DNA from: Azoarcus sp. KH32C
Lineage (GTDB): Bacteria > Pseudomonadota > Gammaproteobacteria > Burkholderiales > Rhodocyclaceae
Direction: 5' to 3'
Assembly (NCBI RefSeq): GCF_000349945.1
Contig: NC_020548.1
Span: 186,001 to 250,000, forward strand
Length of the DNA stretch: 64,000 nt
The notes beneath the pieces are model-generated. The model had not been told where the DNA came from, ran no database searches, and saw only the letters and a program-made list of their open reading frames with translations. Positions 20,716 to 28,394 of this stretch are shown here, piece after piece. Position 1 is the stretch's first letter; each line of letters starts with the position of its first letter. Position numbers and translations under genes: made by a program.

Positions 20716-21936
20716 ATGAACTCGAACTTCCCTCGCCTGTTCACCGCCGCCATCGCCCTCGCGATGACTGGTTTCGCCCACTCGGCCATCGCCCAGGAAG
20801 CTCACGCCGCGACGGCCGCCTCTGCCTGTCTCACGCCCGCCGCCTGGCACAGCCTTGACGGCAAACGGCCGCGCGTCGCGGCCCCCGTCGCCCTGCTGGC
20901 GGAGATGGCGAAACGCGACGTTGTCCTGCTGGGGGAGCACCATGACGAAGACGACCATCACCGCTGGCAAGCGCAGGTGCTGGCCGAGCTTCATATCCAG
21001 CGCCCGAACATGATCATCGGTTTCGAGATGTTCCCACGCCGGGTGCAGCCGGTACTGGACCGCTGGGTGGCGGGCGAACTCACGGTCAAGGATTTTCTGG
21101 ATCAGTCCGAATGGGGCAAAGTATGGAACTGGCCGGCGGAAATATATGTGCCGCTGTTCGAATTCGCCCGCATCAACCGCATCCGCATGGTGGCGCTGAA
21201 CGTCGACGAATCGCTTAACCGTGCCATCACCCAGAAAGGCTGGGACGCGGTCCCGCCGGCCCAGCGGGAAGGCGTCGGTCGCCCCGCGGCACCGGTCGAA
21301 ACCTATCGCGATCAACTGTTCGAGGTGTATCGCGAACACGCTGCACATAGAGGCAAGGATGGCGCGAAGGTGGCGCAAAGCGATGCGGCCTTCGGCTATT
21401 TCGTCGAGTCGCAAACCACCTGGGACCGAGCCATGGCAGAGGCGCTGGCCCGAGCCCTGAACGCGGGCCCGGCGACGGACAAGCCCCTCGTCGTCGGCAT
21501 CATGGGCAGCGGCCATCTCCGCTTCGGCCATGGCGTGCCGCACCAGCTGCGCGATCTCGGCGTCACCCGTATCGGCACCCTGCTGCCCCTGCCGGCCGAC
21601 TTCGATTGCGACGAGCTTCGCACCGGCCTCGCGGACGCCGTGTTCGCGCTGCCGACCCATGCGGGGACCAAGCCGGAACCGCCGCGGCTCGGCGTGCGCC
21701 TCGAAGAGGAAGGCGGCGGCGTGCGCATCGCCGACGTCACACCCGGCAGTCTCGCCGACAAGACGGGCCTGAAGAACGGCGACCGTTTGGTCGAAGTGGC
21801 GGGACGCCCGGTGAAGCAGACGAGTTCAGTGATCGCATCGGTGCGTGGGCAGCCGCCCGGCACGTGGCTTCCAATGCGCGTAAAACGGGGCGACGAGACG
21901 CTCGACTTCGTCATCAAATTTCCGCCCGCGCCATGA
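20716..21936 (+). CDS. Exported ChaN-family protein with C-terminal PDZ domain
   Basis: The 406-residue protein starts with a signal peptide of about 26 residues ending AIAQ. The ChaN/DUF399 domain follows: VVLLGEHHDEDDHH near residue 70-82, FEMFPRRVQ and GSGHLRFGHG. ChaN relatives bind haem and are often membrane-attached. A PDZ-like domain covers about residues 315-405 (GVRIADVTPGSLADKTGLKNGDRLVEVAG). Its stop overlaps the next gene's start (ATGA), so the two form an operon. A shared role in envelope haem or peptide handling is inference. Confidence 0.88.
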   Translation: MNSNFPRLFTAAIALAMTGFAHSAIAQEAHAATAASACLTPAAWHSLDGKRPRVAAPVALLAEMAKRDVVLLGEHHDEDDHHRWQAQVLAELHIQRPNMIIGFEMFPRRVQPVLDRWVAGELTVKDFLDQSEWGKVWNWPAEIYVPLFEFARINRIRMVALNVDESLNRAITQKGWDAVPPAQREGVGRPAAPVETYRDQLFEVYREHAAHRGKDGAKVAQSDAAFGYFVESQTTWDRAMAEALARALNAGPATDKPLVVGIMGSGHLRFGHGVPHQLRDLGVTRIGTLLPLPADFDCDELRTGLADAVFALPTHAGTKPEPPRLGVRLEEEGGGVRIADVTPGSLADKTGLKNGDRLVEVAGRPVKQTSSVIASVRGQPPGTWLPMRVKRGDETLDFVIKFPPAP

Positions 21937-23978
21937 AGGCTGTCCTGCTCCCTATCCTTCTCCTCTTCACGTCCGCGGCGCGGGCCGCCTCGCCGAGTCT
22001 GGAACTCGCAGTCGAACTCGATCCCGGCACTCACCACCTCGCCGTGCAAGCCGACGTCGCGCCAGCCTCCCACGACTTCCGTTTCGAGCTGCACGAAACC
22101 TTGGAAGTGAGCGCCGCAACCGCGAACGGCAAACCGCTGACCGTCCGCCCCGCCGGCCGCCACGGTCCGATTCGCGCCTGGCAAGTGACGCTGCCTCCCA
22201 CTGCGGACAAGCTGCATCTCGAATACGCCGGCACCCTGCCCGCCCTGGACTCCAAGCTCGATCATCGCGACGTGCTGCAAGGCCTGTCGCCAGCGGCGTC
22301 GACGGACGGGAGCTTCCTGCCGTCCGGAGGCGCCTGGTATCCGCGGCCGTCAGCGCTGTTCGCCTACCGGGTGACGATAACCGTGCCGGGGGACCAGCGG
22401 GCATTGGTGCCCGGACGGCTGCAGTCCGAGGAAATGCCTTCCGACGGAGCGGGCCACGGGTCTGGCAGCGGGTCTGACCATTACCGGGCGCGCTTCGAAT
22501 TCGCCCAGCCCGCCGAGGGCATCGACCTCATGGCGGGCCCCTGGGTCGTCCGCGAGAAGATGATGGCGCGGGCGTCAGCGGAGCCGGTGCGCCTGCGCAC
22601 CTACTTCTTCCGCGATCTGGATGCCATCCCCGACCTTGCCGATGGCTACCTGGACGACACCCAGCGCTACCTCGAGCGCTACGAGCAGGAGATCGGCACC
22701 TATCCGTTCACCGAGTTCTCGGTGGTGGCGAGCCCCCTGCCGACCGGCTTCGGCATGCCAACGCTGACCTACCTCGGCGCCGACGTGCTGAAACTGCCCT
22801 TCATCCGCGCCACCTCGCTCGGCCACGAGGTGCTGCACAACTGGTGGGGCAACGGCGTCTACGTCGATTATGCTCACGGCAACTGGTCGGAGGGACTGAC
22901 CACCTTCATGGCGGACTACGCCTACAAGGAATCGGAGTCCGCCGAAGCGGCACGCGCGATGCGGCTCGGATGGCTGCGCGATTTTGCCGCCGTGCCCGCC
23001 GGCGATCAGCAGTCGCTGGCCGACTTCCGCTCCCGCACCCATGGCGCTGCGGCGGCGGTGGGTTACGGCAAGGCGGCGATGTTGTTCGTGATGCTCCGCG
23101 ACACCATCGGCGAGGATGCCTTCCGGAGCGGCATCCGCGCCTTCTGGCAAACGCAGAAGTTCCGCGCTGCGTCCTGGAAAGACCTGCAAGCGGCCTTCGA
23201 GCGCGCCTCGGGCCGGTCTCTGGATGGCTTCTTCAGACAATGGGTCGACCGTCCCGGTGGTCCTGCGGTCAAGATCGCCGCAGCCGACGCCCGCCGCTCA
23301 GCGGGCGGCACGCGATTGACGCTCACGGTAGCGCAGAACGCCCCCGCCTATGCCCTGCACCTTCCGGTGCAACTTGTCTTCCCGGACCGCGAGGAGATGC
23401 GCTGGATCGACGTCGAGGGGGAACGCCGGGCGGTCGCGATGGATGTGGGAGCGATGCCCACGGGCGTGCGCCTGGATCCCGAGCTGCAGGTCTGGCGCAT
23501 GCTCGGGCAGGAGCAGTTGCCGCCCATCCTGCGCCAGTGGATCATCGCCCGCGCTCCGCGCCTGGCGCTGGCCTCTGCTGCGCCCGATGTGCGCGAAGCG
23601 GCCGCCACGCTGGCCCAACGCCTGTTCGAGGTCAAGCCGCAGGCTATCGCGTTGGGCGACATGACCAAGGGAAGCGAGCCGGTGCTACTGGCTGGTCTGC
23701 ACGCAGACGTGGATGCGGCACTGAAGCAGGCCCACCTGCCGCCGCGGCCCGAACGCCTAGGTGGTCGCGGCAGCGCCCAGGTATGGACCGTCTCGGTCCC
23801 GGACGGCGCGCCGGTGGCCGTGGTTTCGGCGCGGGACGTGGAATCACTGCGAGCACTGCTGCGCCCTCTGCCTCACTACGGCGCGCAGAGCTGGTTGGTG
23901 TTCGAGGATGCGCGGCTCGTCGAGCGCGGCGTATGGCCCGCTCCTGCCCAACTCATTCCGGTGCGGGACGCGCCGTAG
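21933..23978 (+). CDS. Exported M1-like zinc metallopeptidase
   Basis: This 681-residue protein begins with a signal peptide (MKAVLLPILLLFTSAARA). The zinc site HEVLHNWWGN lies at about 298-307, and the third ligand is the Glu of NWSEGLTTF at about 320, the gluzincin arrangement. The ATG at 21933 overlaps the ChaN-PDZ stop by 4 bp and is the only start that preserves the signal peptide. The C-terminal 200 residues match nothing I recognise. It probably acts on peptides in the periplasm; the substrate is unknown. Confidence 0.88.
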   Translation: MKAVLLPILLLFTSAARAASPSLELAVELDPGTHHLAVQADVAPASHDFRFELHETLEVSAATANGKPLTVRPAGRHGPIRAWQVTLPPTADKLHLEYAGTLPALDSKLDHRDVLQGLSPAASTDGSFLPSGGAWYPRPSALFAYRVTITVPGDQRALVPGRLQSEEMPSDGAGHGSGSGSDHYRARFEFAQPAEGIDLMAGPWVVREKMMARASAEPVRLRTYFFRDLDAIPDLADGYLDDTQRYLERYEQEIGTYPFTEFSVVASPLPTGFGMPTLTYLGADVLKLPFIRATSLGHEVLHNWWGNGVYVDYAHGNWSEGLTTFMADYAYKESESAEAARAMRLGWLRDFAAVPAGDQQSLADFRSRTHGAAAAVGYGKAAMLFVMLRDTIGEDAFRSGIRAFWQTQKFRAASWKDLQAAFERASGRSLDGFFRQWVDRPGGPAVKIAAADARRSAGGTRLTLTVAQNAPAYALHLPVQLVFPDREEMRWIDVEGERRAVAMDVGAMPTGVRLDPELQVWRMLGQEQLPPILRQWIIARAPRLALASAAPDVREAAATLAQRLFEVKPQAIALGDMTKGSEPVLLAGLHADVDAALKQAHLPPRPERLGGRGSAQVWTVSVPDGAPVAVVSARDVESLRALLRPLPHYGAQSWLVFEDARLVERGVWPAPAQLIPVRDAP

Positions 23979-24011
23979 GCCGTTTCGTTTTCCAATCGAT
24001 GCGAACAGCAG

Positions 24012-24257
24012 ATGCTAACGATAGGCCGTGCGCTGATAACCCTACGCTACGGCTCGACGAGCCGTCGTTGGGCCTCGCACCGATCTGCGTCGAGCGCATC
24101 TTCCAGATTCATCCGCGAGCTCAACACCCAGCGCGACATGACGATCCTGCTCGTCGAGCAGAACGCGCACCACGCGCTGCGCGTCAACCATCGCGGCTAC
24201 GTGCTGCAGCATCAACAAATCGTGCTCGCGCCCGGCGGCGCCAATCTCGACCGCTAG
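24012..24257 (+). pseudogene. Relic of a LivF-type ABC transporter ATPase
   Basis: One frame begins MLTIGRAL, a second carries the Walker B region (LDEPSLGLAP) and VERIFQI, and the first resumes with RELNTQRDMTILLVEQNA and RGYVLQHQQIVL. Together they read as the second half of LivF with two frameshifts. The Walker A half is missing. It begins 34 bp after the metallopeptidase and ends just before the IS3 element. It may be what remains of the ABC system that once used a neighbouring binding protein. Confidence 0.85.
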
Positions 24258-24319
24258 GATAGTCGGCACTGATTCCCGCGCTCTCCAACGCCGGGTTTCA
24301 CACAGCGAGGTAATCGCAT

Positions 24320-24345
24320 TGAATCGCCCCGGGTTTCGCGGAGGC
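24320..24345 (+). repeat. Left inverted repeat of IS3 element
   Basis: This 26-bp end, TGAATCGCCCCGGG followed by TTTCGCGGAGGC, is the exact reverse complement of 25603-25628. Confidence 0.95.
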
Positions 24346-24369
24346 TCCAACTCTTGAGAAGATGGAGCC

Positions 24370-24687
24370 ATGAAGAAGACGAAGTTCTCCCCCGAAGTGC
24401 GCGAGCGGGCCGTGCGCATGGTGTTCGAGCAGCGCGACCAGCATGGATCACAGTGGGCGGCGATCGAATCGATCGCGGCCAAGATCGGTTGCAGCGCGCA
24501 GACGCTGTCGAACTGGGTGCGCCGGTACGAGCGGGACACCGGGCAGCGTGATGGGGTCAGCACTGCAGAGGCGGCCCGCATCAAGGAGCTCGAGCGCGAG
24601 GTCCGCGAGCTGAAGAAGGCCAACGAGATTCTGCGCCTTGCCAGCGCGTATTTCGCGCAGGCGGAGCTCGACCGCCGCAACAAGTGA
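24370..24687 (+). CDS. IS3-family transposase, OrfA
   Basis: The 105-residue protein has the helix-turn-helix of IS3 OrfA (FSPEVRERAVRMV, AAKIGCSAQTLSNWVRRYE). A leucine-zipper-like coiled coil follows (EAARIKELEREVRELKKANEILRLAS). It recognises the element ends. Its stop overlaps the start of OrfB (GTGATG), where a fusion or coupled translation is usual in this family. Confidence 0.95.
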   Translation: MKKTKFSPEVRERAVRMVFEQRDQHGSQWAAIESIAAKIGCSAQTLSNWVRRYERDTGQRDGVSTAEAARIKELEREVRELKKANEILRLASAYFAQAELDRRNK

Positions 24688-25589
24688 TGAACAGTTTCAT
24701 CGACACGCACCGCGAGCGCTTCGGGGTCGAGCCGATCTGCAGGGTGCTGCAGGTTGCCCCGTCGGCCTATCGTCGCGCGGTAGCCCGTCGGCGTGATCCC
24801 GCCTTGCGCTGTCTGCGAGCCCGTCGCGACGAGGTGCTGGAGGGGCACATCGAGCGGATCTGGGAGGCAAATCTGCAGGTGTATGGAGCGCGCAAGGTAT
24901 GGCGGCAGTTGCAGCGGGAAGGCGTCGAGGTCGCCCGCTGCACGGTTGAACGGCTGATGCGTGCCCAGGGTTTGCGCGGTGCAATGCGCGGAAAGGCGCT
25001 GCGGACCACCCGCCCGGATTCGATTGCGCCGTGTCCGCTCGATCGCGTCAATCGCCAGTTCGTCGCCCAGCGCCCAAACCAATTGTGGGTGTCCGACTTT
25101 ACGTATGTCTCGACCTGGCAGGGGTTCGTGTACGTCGCCTTTGTGGTCGACGTCTTCGCCCGCTACATCGTGGGTTGGCGCGTCAGTCGATCCATGCAGA
25201 CCGAGTTCGTCCTCGACGCCCTGGAGCAGGCCCTGTGGGCTCGTCAGCCTGAACGTAATGCCTTGGTCCATCACAGCGATCGCGGTTCCCAGTACGTCTC
25301 GATCCGATACAGCGAACGTTTGGCAGAAGCGGGCATCGAGCCGTCGGTCGGCAGCCGTGGTGATAGCTACGACAATGCCCTGGCCGAAACCATCAACGGC
25401 CTGTACAAGGCCGAAGTCATCCACCGGCGAGGGCCTTGGAAGAGCGTTGAAGCGGTCGAGTTGGCCACCCTCGAATGGGTCTCATGGTTCAACCATCACC
25501 GCTTGCTTGAGCCGATCGGGTACATTCCTCCCGCCGAAGCCGAGGCAAACTACTACCGCAACCTCAGCGAGCAGGCGGTCGCCGCCTGA
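24687..25589 (+). CDS. IS3-family transposase, OrfB (DDE integrase)
   Basis: The 300-residue catalytic subunit has an rve-type core. The DDE residues are recognisable: WVSDFTYVSTW, VHHSDRGSQYVS, and the Glu of DNALAETINGLYK. The upstream HTH_21-like region (YGARKVWRQLQREG) is present. The frame is uninterrupted, so the element is probably competent. Confidence 0.95.
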   Translation: MNSFIDTHRERFGVEPICRVLQVAPSAYRRAVARRRDPALRCLRARRDEVLEGHIERIWEANLQVYGARKVWRQLQREGVEVARCTVERLMRAQGLRGAMRGKALRTTRPDSIAPCPLDRVNRQFVAQRPNQLWVSDFTYVSTWQGFVYVAFVVDVFARYIVGWRVSRSMQTEFVLDALEQALWARQPERNALVHHSDRGSQYVSIRYSERLAEAGIEPSVGSRGDSYDNALAETINGLYKAEVIHRRGPWKSVEAVELATLEWVSWFNHHRLLEPIGYIPPAEAEANYYRNLSEQAVAA

Positions 25590-25602
25590 CTCAAACAAAA
25601 CG

Positions 25603-25628
25603 GCCTCCGCGAAACCCGGGGCGATTCA
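25603..25628 (-). repeat. Right inverted repeat of IS3 element
   Basis: Perfect 26-bp reverse complement of the left end. The target repeat CAT follows immediately. Confidence 0.95.
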
Positions 25629-25845
25629 CATCTTGGCAACTCGGCGGCCTATGCAGTACGAATGGCACCCCCCGCTGCTCCTGCAACACCACCGGCAACT
25701 GAAAGCTGGTCGTTACGGGGGCCACAAAGGTCGGCCACCCACGCGCCCAACGCTCAAAATCCGCCGCTCAGCCTAACAGCTCAAGGACAGTAGGTCTGCC
25801 GAAGCCGCAATACCGACGGCGATACGTGCGCCGTAGTGATATACG
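25629..25845. other. Intergenic DNA between IS3 and patatin gene
   Basis: About 217 bp hold a short GC-rich open stretch to 25776 (MQYEWHPPLLLQHHRQLKAG in one frame) that I cannot assign. It could be a transposase relic. Confidence 0.4.
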
Positions 25846-27927
25846 TCATATCTCTGCGGACTGCTTGCATAGAAATGATCGTTTGGGAGGCTCGGTCGCC
25901 GGAAATGGAATTTTGACATCAAGCGCCTCAGCAACGCGTCGAACTGCTCCATTGACCTTCAGTACGCGCAGTTCATTGAGATGTTTCTCCATCTCCAAGT
26001 AGCCTAGTCGCCCCAGTGTCCACCCAACGGGAATGGGGTATGCAGCTTCTCCCACATCAAATTTGATACATTCGCCCCCGAGCGTCCCGACAGTTGTCAC
26101 CAGTCGTCGTTTTGCAATTTCTGCGCGGCGATGACGAACCTGTTCGAAGGTTGAAATCGATTGCAACGCCCCGAAAATTCCGCTGTTATGTTTCCGATTA
26201 ACAAGCACTGCCGAGTCGTTGTTCGGCTTATTTGATACTACGAGTAGGATCAGCTTTATCTTTCCTCGCAGTTCCTTATGAGTACGAACTAACCGGTCGA
26301 TCATTTTTACGTAATCGTCCATAGTTTCTGCAGCGCTGTTGTCGTAATAGCCTCCATCAACAGCCATCGACGCTTCGCTCTTATCGTGCGGTATTTCGGC
26401 CGGGTTACTAATTCCGGGAAAACGGGCACTGTGATACGCGGCATTCAGAAGCGAAATGCGTTCCGACGAATCAAGCATATCAAGCGCACCGTTTTTCTCC
26501 GACTCCTCGGAAAGTCTTGCGGAGGACGCAACTAACGGTCGGCCCGACTGTGCATCGGTACTACCCAAAATAAGCAACGGACCGTCGACAGTTGAGAATT
26601 TAGCTAGATCCTCGGTTAACCATCTTGCGGTTCCAGCGGGGGTACTTGCCAACACCGCCTCTTCGAACCTATCGGGCTTCGAAAAATTAGTTAAGCCTAG
26701 TTTGTCGATCAACCACTGAGACAACCATCCCCCTGTGGCAGGTCCTACAAGATCAGTGGACATCGAAAGAGGGCCTTGCTGATTGTTGCTTAAGCACGCA
26801 TCACGATTATTGAGAAGGTCGCATGGATCCGTACTTGTTCGCTGGAAACCCTCCACAGCGGATATGAATGAGGCAGCACCGAGACTAGCCCCCGAAATAC
26901 TGGATACCGCGTAGAGATGCGAATAGAACGAAGGCAGGATGTCATACAACGACTCGAGCACGTTGTAGGTCCAGTATGCTGCTCGTACACCACCCCCCTC
27001 CGCAATAACCAACACTACAGGATATGGATTTTCAACTGTACCGCTGGAAATTCGACGCGCAATCCATCGCAGGAAATGCGTTTCCGCGCTCGGTCGCTCA
27101 AATGTAATGGCTGGAGCAGGAGTTGAATGGGTAACCGAAAAGTAGCTACTGGCAAACGCAACCATGACCGTAGCGAATACAATGCCACGAAATATCTTTC
27201 CCGAGGCCGCCCGAACAGCTGCCATTAGAACCAGAAGCCATCCCATAATCGGCAAAAATAACGCCAGGGCAGCCATCAGTACATTCGCCCTTCCAACAGC
27301 AACTTGTACTCCCGTCAACACCACGATCCACATCATTAGGAAAGCAGCAGCTATTAACCAAGGGGGTATCCGATTAAGCCAGCCGGCAGGGGCTAAGGCA
27401 GACAAAATGAGGAAGATGACGCTAAAAGCAGTTAGAACTGAGAAGGCGGTTTCTCGACTCTTGCGAAGACGGAAAACAAACGCCCCCATTGTCAGGGCGA
27501 GCAGCAGAATAATTTCCAAGGTCAGAGTATCGAGATATTGGCCGAAAAATCCCCCATAGGAAGGTAGATCGTGAGCTAAGAATGGTGCAGTGGGAATGGC
27601 GCTCATTCCGACAAAGCTTGAAAGCATCCAAACACAAGGATCGAGCCGCCATGCGACAACCATCATGGACAAGGCCCCGCCCACCGTGATCAATATCAGG
27701 TCGAATTGAGTTATGTCCAGATAGAAAGCTCGGACGAGTTCCTGCGCTTGGCCAATTTCAAGATAAAGTAAGATATTTAGCGACCACGGCAAGGCCCAAA
27801 TCGGCCAAGAGTTGCAGAAACGGCTAATAATCCGTCTCGATGAACGCCGCAATCTGCTCCCACAGCTGTTTTTCCCGAGTAAAAGGGCAGTCGACGGAAT
27901 CGGATTTTGTGGCTTTAGAAGAGTCAT
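25846..27927 (-). CDS. Membrane-anchored patatin-like phospholipase
   Basis: The 693-residue protein has about seven or eight hydrophobic helices in its first 280 residues and a patatin-like domain after that. The oxyanion loop is GGGVRAA near 308, the nucleophile elbow is SISGASLG near 345, and the catalytic aspartate lies in VDGGYYDN near 522. The full Ser-Asp dyad suggests an active lipid acyl hydrolase on the inner membrane. Codon use and base composition are clearly more AT-rich than the neighbours, a sign of transfer. The ATG at 27927 has no clear ribosome site, so the start is uncertain. Patatins are common effectors in anti-phage systems, but no nucleotide cyclase is present. Confidence 0.85.
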   Translation of the reverse strand: MTLLKPQNPIPSTALLLGKNSCGSRLRRSSRRIISRFCNSWPIWALPWSLNILLYLEIGQAQELVRAFYLDITQFDLILITVGGALSMMVVAWRLDPCVWMLSSFVGMSAIPTAPFLAHDLPSYGGFFGQYLDTLTLEIILLLALTMGAFVFRLRKSRETAFSVLTAFSVIFLILSALAPAGWLNRIPPWLIAAAFLMMWIVVLTGVQVAVGRANVLMAALALFLPIMGWLLVLMAAVRAASGKIFRGIVFATVMVAFASSYFSVTHSTPAPAITFERPSAETHFLRWIARRISSGTVENPYPVVLVIAEGGGVRAAYWTYNVLESLYDILPSFYSHLYAVSSISGASLGAASFISAVEGFQRTSTDPCDLLNNRDACLSNNQQGPLSMSTDLVGPATGGWLSQWLIDKLGLTNFSKPDRFEEAVLASTPAGTARWLTEDLAKFSTVDGPLLILGSTDAQSGRPLVASSARLSEESEKNGALDMLDSSERISLLNAAYHSARFPGISNPAEIPHDKSEASMAVDGGYYDNSAAETMDDYVKMIDRLVRTHKELRGKIKLILLVVSNKPNNDSAVLVNRKHNSGIFGALQSISTFEQVRHRRAEIAKRRLVTTVGTLGGECIKFDVGEAAYPIPVGWTLGRLGYLEMEKHLNELRVLKVNGAVRRVAEALDVKIPFPATEPPKRSFLCKQSAEI

Positions 27928-28394
27928 GAATTTTTTGGGATTGAGATAAATCGCCTTGAGACCAACTGATCTCTAAGCATCCTCGGATTCGGTTCATTCG
28001 AACTGACAACGAATCGCGAGAACGGGCTTCAGAGGCTTAATTGAGCCATCATCGTGCTTCCGCCATGGCGCAACCATCAGATATTTTGACGTAACTCTCA
28101 AATGAATCCGTCGGCCGACGACGTTCTCGACAGCAGGGAACCCAAGTCCGGCTGTTGCTGTCGGTGCGGTTGGCTCCTGCGAACAGCCGGTGGAGTACAG
28201 GTGCTGACATTGCCGGGTTAAATAAGTTTGTTGTAACAGCAGGGAAAAACGGTGCTCGCCCCCTTTGTAGCCCTTCAAGCCCTGACGGCTTGAAGGGCCG
28301 ATGACAAAAGCAGCTGACGTACTAAACCACTGCTCGTTTGCGAGTGCTCTGCCTTAGTAGACCTCGGAGGGTGGGCGATTCATACGTAAGACGA
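27928..28394. other. 467-bp non-coding gap with a hairpin
   Basis: No convincing gene is seen between the patatin and helicase genes. An open frame 28278-27994 on the minus strand has a repeat-derived N-terminus and no recognisable domain. The gap holds the perfect hairpin annotated separately. Confidence 0.5.
28271..28297. repeat. Perfect 11-bp stem-loop
   Basis: CCCTTCAAGCC and GGCTTGAAGGG flank a 5-base loop (CTGAC). No T-tract follows on either strand. It could be a weak terminator for the helicase gene about 100 bp upstream, or a REP-like element. Confidence 0.6.

Larger units (their letters stand above)
24320..25628 (+). mobile_element. IS3-family insertion sequence, complete
   Basis: The element is 1309 bp, with perfect 26-bp inverted ends (24320-24345 and 25603-25628) that begin TG and end CA. 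A 3-bp repeat CAT flanks it at 24317-24319 and 25629-25631, the expected IS3 target duplication. It carries two overlapping transposase frames, both open. The intact ends and genes suggest a recent insertion. Confidence 0.95.

Noticed and set aside
25629..25776. Possible transposase tail right of the IS3 element
   Set aside because: The translated stretch is short and compositionally odd, and I could not match it to a family.
25846..27927. Patatin as a CBASS effector
   Set aside because: No CD-NTase, Cap2 or Cap3-like gene is in the window.
27994..28278. 94-codon frame between patatin and helicase genes
   Set aside because: No ribosome site, no domain, and its start falls next to the stem-loop. 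The sequence composition does not look coding.
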